Positions 44,901-51,224 of a stretch of 64,000 nt of DNA are shown here, one piece after another. Made by a program: the position numbers and the translations under genes. Where the stretch lies: positions 4,026,201 to 4,090,200 of the forward strand of contig OX637359.1 of assembly GCA_951799405.1 (NCBI GenBank), in the 5' to 3' direction. Numbering within the stretch: position 1 is the stretch's first letter; each line of letters starts with the position of its first letter. Origin of the DNA: Agapetus fuscipes (Eukaryota; Arthropoda; Insecta; Trichoptera; Glossosomatidae). The notes under the pieces are model-generated. The model was given only the letters and a program-made list of their open reading frames with translations, did not search any database and was not told the origin of the DNA.

Positions 44901-47900
44901 TAAATAAATTGTTGCTTTCATTTACATCACTACATTTATATACTTCTGACCAATTTTCATTTTGTAGTTTATTTTTTAAAATGTCTAGGTGTAGAAACAT
45001 GGTTTTTAAGTTTTTTTGTGTTGTATCATTTATTTTACTTGGAATATCTAATTTGTATTTTAAAATACAAGAATAATGGTCAGTAATGTTTGTATGTATG
45101 ACTGCGGATATTATATTATGATATTCCGGAATATTTGTAAATATGTGGTCAATACACGAAGGTCTTTGATTTTTGATGTTTCTAGTGTAAGAATTTATAC
45201 AAGATAAGAAGTTTAATTCGGCGAGCATATTTAAGTAGTTGTCTTTATCGTTCGATGAATAATCATTCGCTATATTTAAGTTGATATCGCCTACAATAAT
45301 AGATCTTTTGTTTTTATTTCTAATTAATACGCTTTTTAATTCGTTAACAAACTGGGATAAGACTGTTGCATGGGTTCGATATATGGCAAAAATATTAAAT
45401 ATCTCGTTTTGTACCTTGATTTCAATATTAAGTATATTAGTATATTTTATGTCATTTATTTCTTTAAAACTAATCATTTTACATTTTTGTGATAGAAATA
45501 ATGATACGCCGCTATTCTTATTAATTTTGTTTAGTGTTGTGAAGTAGCTATAGTCAGGGATATTATAGTTCATTTCACCTGCGCTATGCGTCTCCGTTAA
45601 CACTATAACATCCGGTGAACATTTTAATGATTTTAATGTTAGTACAAATTCGCTAAATTTTTTTTCGATGCTTCTTATGTTCATATGAAATAATAACGTA
45701 TTGGTGGATTTATGTAAATTTATGTTTATGTCATTGGTCGAATCAAAAACCCGTTCATCAATGTTCATTTTTTTATCTAGAATATTATCTTCGAAGTTAA
45801 ACATTTTTTAATTTTAAGGTTGGATAAACATATATTAGGTATTATTCATAATCAATGCGTTCATTTGCTCTTTTAATCATTTTTTGTCTGTAGCTACATG
45901 TTATGCTGGTTGTTCTATGGTTTGTGTCACTTTTAGCTTTATATTTAATATTCAAAAAATGGCAGTTGCTGCAGATTTGGTTGTTTTTTAAATTTGTACA
46001 TTTGTCATACGTATGTTCTTCTGCGCAGTGAGGACATGTTGGGGGCCGTGTCCTGCTCAGGCATCTTAGTGCAGTGTGCCCAAACTTCAGGCAGTGGTAG
46101 CACTGCACCAGAGTATTACAGTCCTCAACTAGCGCTCTGTTGTATTTTATGTTTATTTTTCCTTTTTCTAGGAGGATTTTCCTTAGTCCCCCTGTGGTTT
46201 CCATGATGTAGTTTGTCATTTCTCTCTGTTTTCCACTTTGTTTGTCAATACTTTTTAGCTCTTTTATCAGTTTCATGTTGCTTCTTTCCCTTTCGTCTAT
46301 ACCCTCATTTTGCATTGTAATGCCCATTATGATTTCCTCTTCCGTAAGGTTTCTTTCAAGTCCTTTTAATACTATGTATGGTTTCTTTTTTTTAAATTCC
46401 TCTGCCATTATTTCCTTCCCAAGTGTACTTGTAATTTCCTTAGTTAATTTTTCTGCACTTTTTTTCTCAGCGCAAATGATTGTAATTTTATTTTCACCTG
46501 TTGTTTTCATTCCAGCTATTCCAATTTTTAAATTCGTCACATCAATTCTATTTTTAATTTTTGTTTTCATTTCGTCCGCCTTTAATGTGTTTTTTTTGCA
46601 TATTTTGCATATTTTGTTTCTTCTCTGTTTTTATCTTTTATAAATGTGTTGGTAGAGTTTGTTACAGTCGCGTATGTTTTGCGTCCACTTGTTGTTCCTC
46701 TTAGTTCTATTCTTAATTCTTGTATCTCCTTCCTACACTCTTCTATCTGTGATTTTAAGTCCTTGAATTGCCCATTTAATTCTTCTTTTATATCGGCGAA
46801 TTTTTTTTCCATGAATTCCATGATTTCTTCCTTCATTTCTTTGTTTGCTCTCGTCATCTTCTCTTTTTTGTTTTTTGTTTATTAATCTGTGTTAATTTTT
46901 AATTTAGTCACTCAAGTTACTCGAACACATCGCGAACACGCGTTTGGTGACGCTGTAAATTTACAGCGATGCGATGTTCCTCGCTCGGCGGCTGATTGTG
47001 AACTGAATGATTGTTACATTGGAGATTCACATTACATGCATTCTCACAACCAGACATGTACAAGGTTGCGCTTGCACATGCCTCATGTGAGCCTACAACA
47101 TAAAAACCAAATCTCAAATGGACATACACCCTGCAACTCTTGCCGTCCTTCCCTGTAACAGGGGTGACATTGACAAAGTGAACCATTTTTACAGCATGGG
47201 TGGTCAGCCGCATACCAACCTATAAGTCAAGGAACATACACGACAAATTACATTTTTGAAATCAATAAATAATAATATATATGGAGATCAAAAACTAAAA
47301 CATAAAACAAATTTCACTTTAATAAACCCTAGCCGCCAACATTACAGATCAACCGCCATTTCTTTCTGTCCTTACATACTTCTTTCATTTCCTCCAGAGT
47401 CATAACCTTCTTCATACAGGCTCTTCTTTTATTATGACTCTGGATATTCCATTCATTCGGAATTTCGAATATTTGGTCCATCCATACCTTTCTCGGTCTT
47501 CCTCTACCACGACATCCATTTATTCTACCAACATATACTTTCTTCGTCAGTCTTTCCTCATTCATTCTCTCCATATGCCCAAACCATCTTAACAAACTTT
47601 TTTTAATCTTCACTTTCACACTTTCTCTTGCACCACATTCTTCTCTTACAAAATCATTCCTCACCCTGTCACTCCGTTTTTTCCCAATCATACTTCTTAG
47701 AAAGTCCATTTTAACAGTATGGACCTTACTAATTTAACTTTCATTCACCGTCCAGGCTTCACTTCCATACATCAAGGTGCATGTATACATGAAATAAATT
47801 ATACGTTACAAGGTCATCCTATAATCCAGGCCTGTCCAACATACGGTCCGCGGGCCACAATGTGGCCCGCGTAAGCATATCATCCGGCTCGCGACGACAT

Positions 47901-50900
47901 CTAGGTATTGCGCAATAAGTTCTTCATCTATCTAAGGCAGTGGTTTTCAAACTGGATTCCGTGCGTTTTTTTTTCTGCGAAGATTGAAATTGTTCCCCCC
48001 AGACTTTTTGCCTAGGAATTTTCCCCACTATCGAACGATTCTTTGTTTTGTTCCCCATTTTATTTGACCGCACAAAAACTGAGAACTTGTGGAAATTACG
48101 TGCTTTTTATTATGACTCTGGATGTTCCATTCATTCGCAATTTCGGAACTTTCGTCCATCCATACCTTTCTCAGTCTTCCTGTACCACGACATCCATCTA
48201 TTCTTGCAACATGTACTTTCTTCGTCAGTCTTTCTTTTTCATCGGTCTGACTTACTTACTACTTGAGAAGAAAGACTAATAACCATAACAATATCAACCA
48301 ACCTTTCTTTTCCAAGATAATGTTATGAACGACTTCCTCCATGGAGTTTGGAACACCCATGATACATTGCCACCTCCCGAGGGTGTCAGGTCTGATGGAG
48401 ACTATTTGGACGGCGCACTCTTCGTATGTGTTAGCTTGAAGGTTGTCGACGATGCGGCAGAAAGAAGGCTTGATGTCCGAATACTCCTTGCAGTTCAAGG
48501 TTATTGAAGAGCCGATGATCACGGAAATGATGGTGTCCTTGGCCAATCTTGGATGGATCTCATTATCTGTAAAAAAAACAATGCCAAACATCATCAAAAC
48601 GGATGCGTCATTTTTTGGCGCGCTTACGTCATACGTCTTTTGTAACACTATAGTAACAAAGTAAAAGTTTAGGATTTGTGTTCATTGCACTAAGCTCGTG
48701 AAGTTTTATTTTTATTTTTGCTTTATTTAGATAGCCGGGTTCCTAGCGACTTTTCTTACAAATAAAATTGTGAAGAGGAATGCAATATCCCGACCTATTT
48801 TGGTTTGACCAGAAACAGATAGATACTTACATTCATCAATGCTTACATTATTAAGTCTTTATTTGAATGGAGTATTAACTTATAATTTAAAATTTGAGCC
48901 AAGGCTAGAGTTACCGTTATGTAGCCCACCGGTAATCGAACCAGCATTATTTATTTATTTATTATCGGCTAGAGTTGCACGGATTATGTTCATTTGAGGT
49001 TGGGTTTTATATTGTAGATTCACATGCGGCATGTTTAAGCGCGAACTTAAACGTGTCGGCTTATGGGAATACTTACATTTAATATAAATCTTAAATGTAA
49101 TAAATCTTTGCAACTTAGATTATAGATTATTTTATTTCAAATACGACAGTCGACACTACCGTCTTGATCTCTTGGCCAAATAGTCCAAGCAATTTTAAGA
49201 ATGCGTGGATTGTGAGCCGCGTAGCTACAGAAATATATAATCTTCTACTACCTTAGAATTTCTCCATCCATTCCTGCGCTGGAAGTCTTATCACCACGGT
49301 AATTCTGACCTTCTGAATATCGGTAATATTTGTATAAAGACTAATCAGCTGTTCACTTGCGGCCATCTTGGATTGACAGGTCTTCATACAAATATTACCG
49401 ATAATCGGAATGTAAGAATTACCGTGGTGATGAGACTTCCAGCCCTGGACGTGAAACTTCTCCAATATTCTCAGTACAGCGACACAAATGAGGACGTGCC
49501 AAATAGCTATTGAAAGGAGGATGCTGGGAATCAGCCTCATGGAGCGGGTTTCTAACGAAGAGATCCGTAGACGCACTGGTGTCACTGATGTCGTGCAGCG
49601 AGTGCTCTGCTTAAAGTGACGCTGGGCTGGTCACGTCGCAAGGCAAGACCATGACAGGTGGCCGAAAAGGACTGTGCATTGGTGACCCAGAATGTCTAAG
49701 CAGGGAGTAGGGAGACCCCAACTGAGGTGGCTGGACGACATCAAGAGAACTACTGGCCGGGGTTGGCTGAACATAGAAGGGCATGAAGAAGAAGAATAAA
49801 ATGTAGATACTACACGGCCAATCACGCTGCAAATGCAGCGTGCCTTATTTTTTATTACAACAGTACTCCCAGTTACAATGTCCACATCAACAATATGGAG
49901 CGGATCCAACGTAAATTTTTAATGTGTATAAATTACAAATTGGGTATACCTCGACATGATTTAGATTACGAAAATTTAAAAATAATATTACACATTGGAT
50001 CTCTTGAGGACAGAAGAGTTATTGGGGATTTGACTTTTTTGTTTAACATTGTAAATAATTGTTGTGACTACCTTTATAACTCTATGGTTGCAGCTCATAA
50101 AATTCCGTATACCTACGCGATGTACTAGAAATCGCGAGTTGTTCCATATAGACAACCATAATACAAATTATATTAGATCGACAATAATTCCTCGCTTACA
50201 TCGACTGGGCAATAAATATTTGTCGGATATTGACATATTTAATTTGGATCTCGCTTCATTTAGGACTTTGTTAAAGAAAGTATTTCCTCCAGTTGCTAGG
50301 TTTTAGTTTGTCGTGCTCACAGATCAGTTGTGCTTGTTGATTAAATTACTGTTCTCTTGCTTGTAAAAGATCTTTCATTTTGTTTATGTTATGTTTAGTT
50401 ATAGTTTTTATTTATTTTATGTCTATGTTTTGTTTTTTTATATTAAGTTTCAAAATGTTTTTATTTTTTATGTGCAAGGATTTAATTTCAGTTTTTTTTA
50501 TGTTTTTTTAGTAGTTTTTATAGTTTTCTCTATTTTAAGTTTATAAAGAGTTTTTTACTTTAAGTTTCAAATCTGTTTTATCTTTATGTATATGCAAGGA
50601 TTTTTTAAATGTATTATTTTTTTTTCTTGTAAAAAGCGAAAGCCGTTTATTGATTTAAATAAATAAAATAAATAAATAAACATAAACTGAGAGATGTAGA
50701 GAATTAAAATGTTTTTTCATCTCGTCTACATAACGTGTTTTTTCTGGAAATGCTTTTTTGGCTTGGCAGTAAATTTATACAAAACGGCACTTAACACATT
50801 GCAATTTTATCAAATTATTTTAATTATAATACAACTTGCAGTGAATTAAAACAAAAACTTACCATTTTTTGCCACACTTTTATGAACTGTCAAAAATATA

Positions 50901-50929
50901 GTTACAATAAATACTTTAAAAATAATCAT
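26766..50929 (-). CDS. Complete 474-aa type I membrane protein with four 4-Cys Ig-like domains (seven exons)
   Basis: Exons, in transcript order: 50929-50863, 48566-48303, 42040-41866, 41459-41326, 40616-40169, 38359-38202, 26944-26766. All introns are GT-AG, all phases agree, and the sum is 1,425 nt (475 codons with stop). Residues 1-about 20 form a signal peptide. Ig1 is about 25-109, Ig2 112-213, Ig3 216-307 and Ig4 310-415. The transmembrane helix is 420-440, then a basic, Ser-rich tail. Each domain shows Cys (B strand), aromatic or Ser plus Cys, a third Cys and G.W.C: 48/59/73/90, 130/142/177, 235/244/270/287, 330/341/376/395. Ig2 lacks the last one (GQWRI) and has Cys208 instead. I do not recognise a named family. 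The second Cys pair recalls vertebrate CD300/pIgR V domains, which is analogy only. A cell-surface recognition or adhesion role is inferred. Confidence 0.82.
26976..27041 (+). repeat. Family R repeat, 5' fragment
   Basis: CCTTGACTTATAGGATGGTA to AAAAATTGTTCAC, then broken off. Confidence 0.65.
27042..27740. other. Intron; AT-rich, probable LINE 5' leader at its end
   Basis: It holds an (AATTATAT)-type low-complexity tract at 27070-27130 and a CCTACCTACCTAC tract at 27570. The 5' boundary of the LINE was not found. Confidence 0.4.
27741..27991 (+). CDS. LINE endonuclease, N-terminal piece
   Basis: About 83 codons with FGTWNVRKMND (the N of the active site) and GVTETKMKG (the catalytic E). 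The frame ends inside the inserted LTR a few codons later. Confidence 0.75.
27992..28888 (-). repeat. LTR copy 1 (897 bp)
   Basis: TGTTAAGGTTTGAATAG ... CTGACACCACA. It begins directly after target site ATGG. It is the 3' LTR in element orientation. Confidence 0.85.
28889..29864 (-). repeat. Internal region copy 1 (976 bp)
   Basis: It carries the purine tract at the left edge, a putative primer site at the right edge and the 61-bp minisatellite. A 174-codon Asn/Gln/Thr-rich - strand frame spills into the LTR and matches no known domain. Confidence 0.8.
29187..29517 (-). repeat. 61-bp minisatellite, copy 1
   Basis: About five perfect 61-base units (GGTTGCTGTGTCGTAGTTCG ... AGTTGCAGCAA) with degenerate units on both sides. 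Since 61 is not a multiple of three, successive units are read in all three frames, and all stay open on the - strand. Confidence 0.88.
29865..30761 (-). repeat. LTR copy 2 (897 bp), shared middle LTR
   Basis: Identical by eye to the other two. It sits between the two internal regions without any host DNA. Confidence 0.85.
30762..31737 (-). repeat. Internal region copy 2 (976 bp)
   Basis: Offset by exactly 1,873 bp from copy 1. All short frames translate identically in both copies. Confidence 0.8.
31060..31390 (-). repeat. 61-bp minisatellite, copy 2
   Basis: Same number and order of units as copy 1. That is unexpected for an unstable minisatellite unless the duplication is very recent or an assembly effect. 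Confidence 0.88.
31738..32634 (-). repeat. LTR copy 3 (897 bp), 5' LTR in element orientation
   Basis: It ends CACCACA directly before target site ATGG, after which the LINE frame resumes. Confidence 0.85.
32667..35393 (+). CDS. LINE endonuclease C-terminal part plus reverse transcriptase (908 aa)
   Basis: Endonuclease residues: GDMNGWIG near 75 and IGSDHYLL near 165. Reverse transcriptase: FRPISLLSIPGK, motif A FVDLEKAFDSVD, VRQGCVMSPWLFN, motif C LLYADDAVLVSD. The C-terminal RWFGHLERMSDERLTKKVYV region is repeated in truncated copies at 21.1, 47.3 and 48.1 kb. The first ATG is internal; the natural frame continues from upstream of the LTR insertion. Confidence 0.88.
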   Translation: MSECVKGCIAGYQRISPRILVVKFKINSLKLFLVTCYAPVDSECMEVRMSFWNELNAVVHERKKNENIVILGDMNGWIGAQRDECLKIIGPGGRGVVNDNGRHLIALCAEHSLFASNTWFRHKDVHLYTRQFVGSRTIIDYICVDERLRGAVRDSRVYRGPEIGSDHYLLCAKIMLGEVRKKKRKKQVRMTRIKVERLNEENVKEKYVSELHKILSVNELEKNVCGKDIESMWKDLKEGMIECAKKVCGVTKGGKLKGDAWWNDRVKEAVKVKKKCYENWLNDRNDRKLEDEYKIAKRMAKTIIYESKMNEQRKIDERINKSFTDSKKEFWRWINADRNKSSALTTPGVKSAAGEMVWENEEVCKRWKNYFQEIFGQGERRIYEQTDEENELKILKEEMKVSISRLKNGKSAGFDGINGEMLKAGGECVIDWMFELCKLCVNAGVVPMDWRKAVIVPIYKGKGDKKDCQNFRPISLLSIPGKVFCKVIIKNVILTTSKRVSDIQSGFMAGRGCVDQIFTLRQLVEKQLSVRGKLFTAFVDLEKAFDSVDRGMLWDVLKAYGVNGALLNAVHANYENSMACIRIDGEYSEWFEVFKGVRQGCVMSPWLFNIVMDKCVRDARLDDCGLMIGESKVSVLLYADDAVLVSDSAVELQMMLSRLNEALKGNNLKLNARKTKVLIFERDDENMNCEFKINGMNVDVVNEFVYLGCKFEKDGRMAGEFERRIMKGRCVLGATACIARNQNLLKNVRLAVHGGILVPTLMYGSEAWTVSEREISKVHTVEMDYLRSMIGKKRSDRVRNDFVREECGVRESVKVKIKRSMLRWFGHLERMSDERLTKKVYVATIDGCRGRGRPRKVWKDQISEIANEWDIQSHNKRRTCMKKVMTLDEMKEVCKDRKKWRLICNVDF
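35510..35766 (+). repeat. Family R repeat, full-length young copy
   Basis: ATTCCTTGACTTATAGGTTG ... GCAACTTAGATTATAGATTA with a 3' (ATTATAG)n tail. It appears identical to the copy at 44369. Confidence 0.82.
35822..35866 (+). ncRNA. Hammerhead-ribozyme-like motif
   Basis: The canonical box CTGAAGA (35829-35835), then a weak stem and GAAAC (35855-35859) with GTC. Stem II pairs poorly, so activity is doubtful. It is followed by T-rich sequence (GTGGTTTTACGG), as in Penelope-like element ends. Confidence 0.35.
36055..36665 (+). pseudogene. RTE-like LINE 3' end, split
   Basis: The left piece reads GGCGACCACAGTTGAGATGG; the right piece ends GGAGGCCTTCGTCCAGGAGT and GAAGAAGAAGAAG. About 410 bp of other repeat separates them. 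Confidence 0.6.
36118..36535. repeat. Insert in the LINE end; MITE-C-related
   Basis: It contains TTTCTTACACTTTATGG and TAATGGAAAAAATCA, as in MITE-C at 39489. Edges CCTTTCT and AGAAAGG are mutually inverted. Confidence 0.45.
36666..36784 (-). repeat. Family R repeat, truncated (CTAATCTAAT-tailed subfamily)
   Basis: A repeated TCTAATCTAA tail, then GCGGCAAGGATATA. It is cut at GCCGCATGTGGG by the next copy. Confidence 0.65.
36788..37041 (-). repeat. Family R repeat, full-length
   Basis: TATAATCTATAATCTAAGTT to ACCAACCTATAAGTCAAGGA. Very close to the 35510 copy in inverted orientation. Confidence 0.8.
37061..37165 (+). repeat. Family R repeat, internal fragment
   Basis: AATGGTTCACTTTGCAATTG and TTCATTTGAGGCTAGG. 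Confidence 0.55.
37205..37330 (-). repeat. MITE-A fragment
   Basis: ATAATCAGAGCTAAGATAAA and GAGAGTTGTTTTAAATATTT, reverse of the MITE-A centre. Confidence 0.5.
37424..37640 (+). mobile_element. S2 tRNA-type SINE
   Basis: GACCGGTCCGTAGTCCAGTG (box A) and GTGGGTTTGAATCCCAG (box B), body through GGTCTTGCTTGAGAATTAG. The best-preserved S2 head in the window. Confidence 0.78.
37658..38125 (+). mobile_element. S1 tRNA-type SINE with expanded box A-box B spacer
   Basis: Box A (GATAGCTCAGTTGGTAGAAT) and box B (GGGTTCGATCCCC) are about 180 bases apart because an 18-bp unit has multiplied between them. The body follows normally to GCAGGCAAGATATTAG. Confidence 0.82.
37681..37862 (+). repeat. 18-bp tandem repeat, about 10 units
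   Basis: Perfect units of ATGCTTGCATTCCATGCC, the normal S1 sequence after box A. As 18 is divisible by three, several frames stay open and make artificial repeat peptides. Confidence 0.92.
38202..38359 (-). CDS. Ig-receptor gene exon 6: second half of Ig domain 4
   Basis: Acceptor TATTTTTCAG, donor TTACG/GTAAGT, phase 2 to 1. It encodes RGECGLKITEV and NRGTWTCFVTFD. Confidence 0.83.
38410..38610 (+). pseudogene. RTE-like LINE 3' fragment
   Basis: Codes the RGRTLTRWSDDIKRI-type C-terminal motif and ends GAGGCCTATGCTCAGCAGTA. Confidence 0.7.
38697..38768 (+). repeat. S1 SINE tRNA head only
   Basis: GGGTAGCTCAGCTGGTAGAG and CCGGTTCGAACCCCACTG, tRNA-like boxes A and B. A family R copy starts directly after it. 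It lacks a tRNA acceptor stem, so it is not a tRNA gene. Confidence 0.65.
38775..39022 (-). repeat. Family R repeat (CTAATCTAAT-tailed)
   Basis: AATCTAATCTAATCTAATCT, then CTGCAAGGATATATATC, to CAGCCGCACACCAACC. Confidence 0.75.
39371..40113. mobile_element. MITE-A carrying a nested MITE-C
   Basis: Outer ends TTAGTTCTTGTTTATCG and ACGGTAAACAAGAACTGGGG match the compact copy at 9671, which shows the empty site. Confidence 0.75.
39489..39984. mobile_element. MITE-C, 496 bp with ~115-bp inverted ends and TA target
   Basis: AGGCGTGTTATAAAGC ... GCTTTATAACACGCCT. Arms match over about 115 bases. TA flanks both ends (39487-39488, 39985-39986), as in Tc1/mariner-type elements. The 9671 copy confirms the empty site. 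Confidence 0.82.
40169..40616 (-). CDS. Ig-receptor gene exon 5: Ig domain 3 and first half of Ig 4
   Basis: Acceptor TTTTTCAG, donor CCAG/GTAATT, phase 1 to 2. It encodes FKLQCSVPWAASYCYIKG, GICRHTLKKV, GTWFCGLSS, then AFLMCKSV and LRSCRYVSQDG. Confidence 0.85.
40770..40812 (+). ncRNA. Hammerhead-ribozyme-like motif
   Basis: TTGAGGA is followed by perfect stem GCTTTC / GAAAGC with a 7-base loop, then GAAAC and GTC. The first box has T for the conserved C, which should impair cleavage. It lies in intron 4 of the Ig gene on the opposite strand. Confidence 0.35.
40995..41200. mobile_element. MITE-D with ~37-bp inverted ends
   Basis: CGTCCGTTGAGCCCACGCTT and its inverse AAGCGTGAGCTCAACGGACG. 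It contains part of MITE-E. Confidence 0.65.
41326..41459 (-). CDS. Ig-receptor gene exon 4: second half of Ig domain 2
   Basis: Acceptor TTCTTCCAG, donor GAAG/GTGGCG (weak consensus), phase 2 to 1. It encodes KTCGIEIQLPL, VGQWRIDMG and TGCFIHTE. The usual F-strand Cys is Ile. Confidence 0.78.
41470..41535 (+). repeat. RTE-like LINE fragment next to Ig exon 4
   Basis: AAATGAAAGAAGTATGTAAG and GGACAGAAATAAATT match the LINE C-terminal end. Confidence 0.5.
41866..42040 (-). CDS. Ig-receptor gene exon 3: first half of Ig domain 2
   Basis: Acceptor TTATTTTAG, donor AA/GTATAT, phase 1 to 2. It encodes GVLKLQCFLV and ALSWCRAVSPGG. Confidence 0.83.
42598..44364 (-). CDS. LINE ORF2, reverse transcriptase part (588 aa)
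   Basis: YRPISIISNIAKIFE, motif A FIDLKKAFDSISH, GIPQGTVLGPLLF, motif C SYADDTVIII, thumb NSEKTY, and the C-terminal TNFNKLPTELKNIKDYHVFK typical of CR1-group elements. The start ATG is an artefact of the insertion: the frame belongs with the endonuclease part. Confidence 0.88.
   Translation of the reverse strand: MWKVINEIIDKKKQKTNVINEITYENTKISCESKPTKVANIFNNYFVNVGKNLAKLIQTNTVTMPTIKTNTNKIEILNSCTEQEVEKIIDNMKGGSTPGFDGITIDTLKHIKKEISKPLMYIINKSFETGKFPDIYKKSIIIPIFKSGEQDDITNYRPISIISNIAKIFEKIVKRRINAYIKSNNIINENQFGFMENRSTQDAIAKLTSYVLNALDKSRKCIGIFIDLKKAFDSISHYKLTSKLESIGFQGRTLEWITSYLYQRPQVVKINEVYSQMETSNFGIPQGTVLGPLLFILYVNDVFTLKLNGKIISYADDTVIIIEDTNWNSVTNKANVDIDNLKHWFDVNFLTLNSEKTYIVPFSINENKLNLNLNVFIHQQNKCNKTNCNLTCSILKQTDTTRYLGVDIDSKLKWKEHTSKLIKRIRKCIYIFIRLRNILGIDNLRRVYYAIVQSILQYGIIGWGGSYLNTLNPVKIIQKLIIKIILKKPSNYPTELVFKIFKVPSVDIIFKKNAILQILKEKQQLKLETNHSTRYKHNLKMSKFDTKHYQNSFIYVGVTNFNKLPTELKNIKDYHVFKNKLKKHFEKY
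44369..44622 (+). repeat. Family R repeat inserted in LINE ORF2
   Basis: Flanked by ACAC on both sides. Without it the LINE frame is continuous from NDNKRV to WKVINE. Apparently identical to the copy at 35510. Confidence 0.82.
44620..45804 (-). CDS. LINE ORF2, endonuclease part (394 aa)
   Basis: FHMNIRSI, VIVLTETHS (catalytic E), FAIYRTH, IIVGDINLN (D and N) and TNITDHYSCIL (DH) mark an apurinic-type endonuclease. A linker (KPIKAWITHGLIVSIRHK) leads to the reverse transcriptase. It stops at the family R insertion. Confidence 0.85.
   Translation of the reverse strand: MFNFEDNILDKKMNIDERVFDSTNDININLHKSTNTLLFHMNIRSIEKKFSEFVLTLKSLKCSPDVIVLTETHSAGEMNYNIPDYSYFTTLNKINKNSGVSLFLSQKCKMISFKEINDIKYTNILNIEIKVQNEIFNIFAIYRTHATVLSQFVNELKSVLIRNKNKRSIIVGDINLNIANDYSSNDKDNYLNMLAELNFLSCINSYTRNIKNQRPSCIDHIFTNIPEYHNIISAVIHTNITDHYSCILKYKLDIPSKINDTTQKNLKTMFLHLDILKNKLQNENWSEVYKCSDVNESNNLFNMKLTEIINESTKNINRTKSKYKPIKAWITHGLIVSIRHKQTLYKITTKRPNDESIYKHYKLYKKKLTYLIKTTKEKYYEKKLGNTENDNKRV
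45842..46570 (-). CDS. LINE ORF1, zinc-knuckle part (242 aa)
   Basis: An RRM-like or PRE_C2HC-like middle (KPYIVLKGLERNLTEEEI) is followed by gag-type knuckles: CYHCLKFGHTALRC, CPHCAEEHTYDKC and CSNCHF. This is a nucleic-acid-binding chaperone of the element. It is separated from its N-terminus by a frameshift. Confidence 0.82.
   Translation of the reverse strand: MKTKIKNRIDVTNLKIGIAGMKTTGENKITIICAEKKSAEKLTKEITSTLGKEIMAEEFKKKKPYIVLKGLERNLTEEEIIMGITMQNEGIDERERSNMKLIKELKSIDKQSGKQREMTNYIMETTGGLRKILLEKGKINIKYNRALVEDCNTLVQCYHCLKFGHTALRCLSRTRPPTCPHCAEEHTYDKCTNLKNNQICSNCHFLNIKYKAKSDTNHRTTSITCSYRQKMIKRANERIDYE
46582..46857 (-). CDS. LINE ORF1, N-terminal coiled coil (91 aa)
   Basis: MTRANKEMKEEIMEFMEKKF and further Glu/Lys/Leu heptads predict a trimerising coiled coil. 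The frame is lost in a TGCATATTTTGCATATTTTG slippage-prone stretch before the knuckle part. Confidence 0.75.
   Translation of the reverse strand: MTRANKEMKEEIMEFMEKKFADIKEELNGQFKDLKSQIEECRKEIQELRIELRGTTSGRKTYATVTNSTNTFIKDKNREETKYAKYAKKTH
47245..47790 (-). pseudogene. RTE-like LINE 3' end
   Basis: Codes FLRSMIGKKRSDRVRNDFV, RWFGHMERMNEERLTKK and GRGRPRKVWMDQI, nearly the same as the intact LINE at 35.1 kb. 5'-truncated. Confidence 0.88.
47825..47990. repeat. hAT-like terminal sequences
   Basis: CAGGCCTGTCCAACATACGG followed by GTCCGCGGGCCAC, and a second start CAGTGGTTTTCAAACTGG, both typical of hAT element ends. No partner ends found. Confidence 0.45.
48102..48240 (-). repeat. RTE-like LINE fragment
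   Basis: TTATGACTCTGGATGTTCCA and ACTTTCTTCGTCAGTCTTTC parallel 47430-47560. Confidence 0.65.
48303..48566 (-). CDS. Ig-receptor gene exon 2: Ig domain 1
   Basis: Acceptor TTTTTTACAG, donor AAAG/GTTGGT, phase 1 to 1. One whole Ig domain in a single exon: SSITLNCKEY, KPSFCRIV, YEECAVQI, GRWQCIMG. Confidence 0.85.
48970..49131 (+). repeat. Family R repeat, 5'-truncated
   Basis: TTATGTTCATTTGAGGTTGG to TTTGCAACTTAGATTATAGA. Confidence 0.7.
49279..49442. mobile_element. MITE-E, ~60-bp inverted ends
   Basis: CTGGAAGTCTTATCACCACG against CGTGGTGATGAGACTTCCAG, with a short CAGCTGTTCACTTGCGGCCA core. Confidence 0.75.
49490..49800 (+). pseudogene. RTE-type LINE C-terminal fragment
   Basis: Codes RRMLGISLMERVSNEEIRRR, WAGHVARQDHDRW and GRPQLRWLDDIKRTTGRGW, with one in-frame stop. 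A different family from the 32-35 kb LINE. Confidence 0.82.
49850..50690 (+). pseudogene. CR1/Jockey-group LINE 3' end
   Basis: Codes MERIQRKFLMCINYKLGIP and, after a frameshift, NRELFHIDNHNTNYIRSTII with PRLHRLGN. A T-rich 3' UTR and an (AATA)n tail follow. Confidence 0.75.
50863..50929 (-). CDS. Ig-receptor gene exon 1: start codon and signal peptide
   Basis: ATG opens MIIFKVFIVTIFLTVHKSVA, a strong signal peptide, and stops at AATG/GTAAGT, phase 1. No upstream in-frame exon is needed. The promoter was not located. Confidence 0.75.
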
Positions 50930-51224
50930 TTTTAAAAATTAATCGAAACACACTCTTCTGGTCACACATTTAATCATAATATTTTATTTTTATTTGTTTC
51001 AAGTTTCCTTTAACTATTTATTATATATTAAATGTATTTTATCAGTTTTGTTGATTCTCTTAAGACTTAAACTGACCGCTACTGTCACTTTGGCAGTGAA
51101 ACATAGGCGGCCAACCAGTGGCATGCGACCATTCCAAAAATAAACTTCATATTTAAAAATGTATTGAGGCTAGTATGCCATTTCGTCTCCTTAGCGTTTG
51201 TTTGTCTTATGACCATCACAGGTA

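Larger units (their letters stand above)
42108..47002 (-). mobile_element. CR1/Daphne-like non-LTR retrotransposon, near full length
   Basis: A T run at 42108-42127 is the poly(A) tail on the - strand. From 5' to 3' it codes ORF1 (coiled coil and zinc knuckles, one frameshift), then ORF2 (endonuclease and reverse transcriptase), which is interrupted by a family R insertion at 44369. The 5' edge is approximate. It lies in intron 2 of the Ig gene, same strand. Confidence 0.82.
42085..47236 (-). repeat. Family R repeat split by the CR1-like LINE
   Basis: Left part 42085-42107 (AATCTAAGTTGCAAAGATAT) and right part from about 47003 (GTTACATTGGAGATTCAC ... CAACCTATAAGTCAAGGA) make one copy. The LINE lies between. 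Confidence 0.6.
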
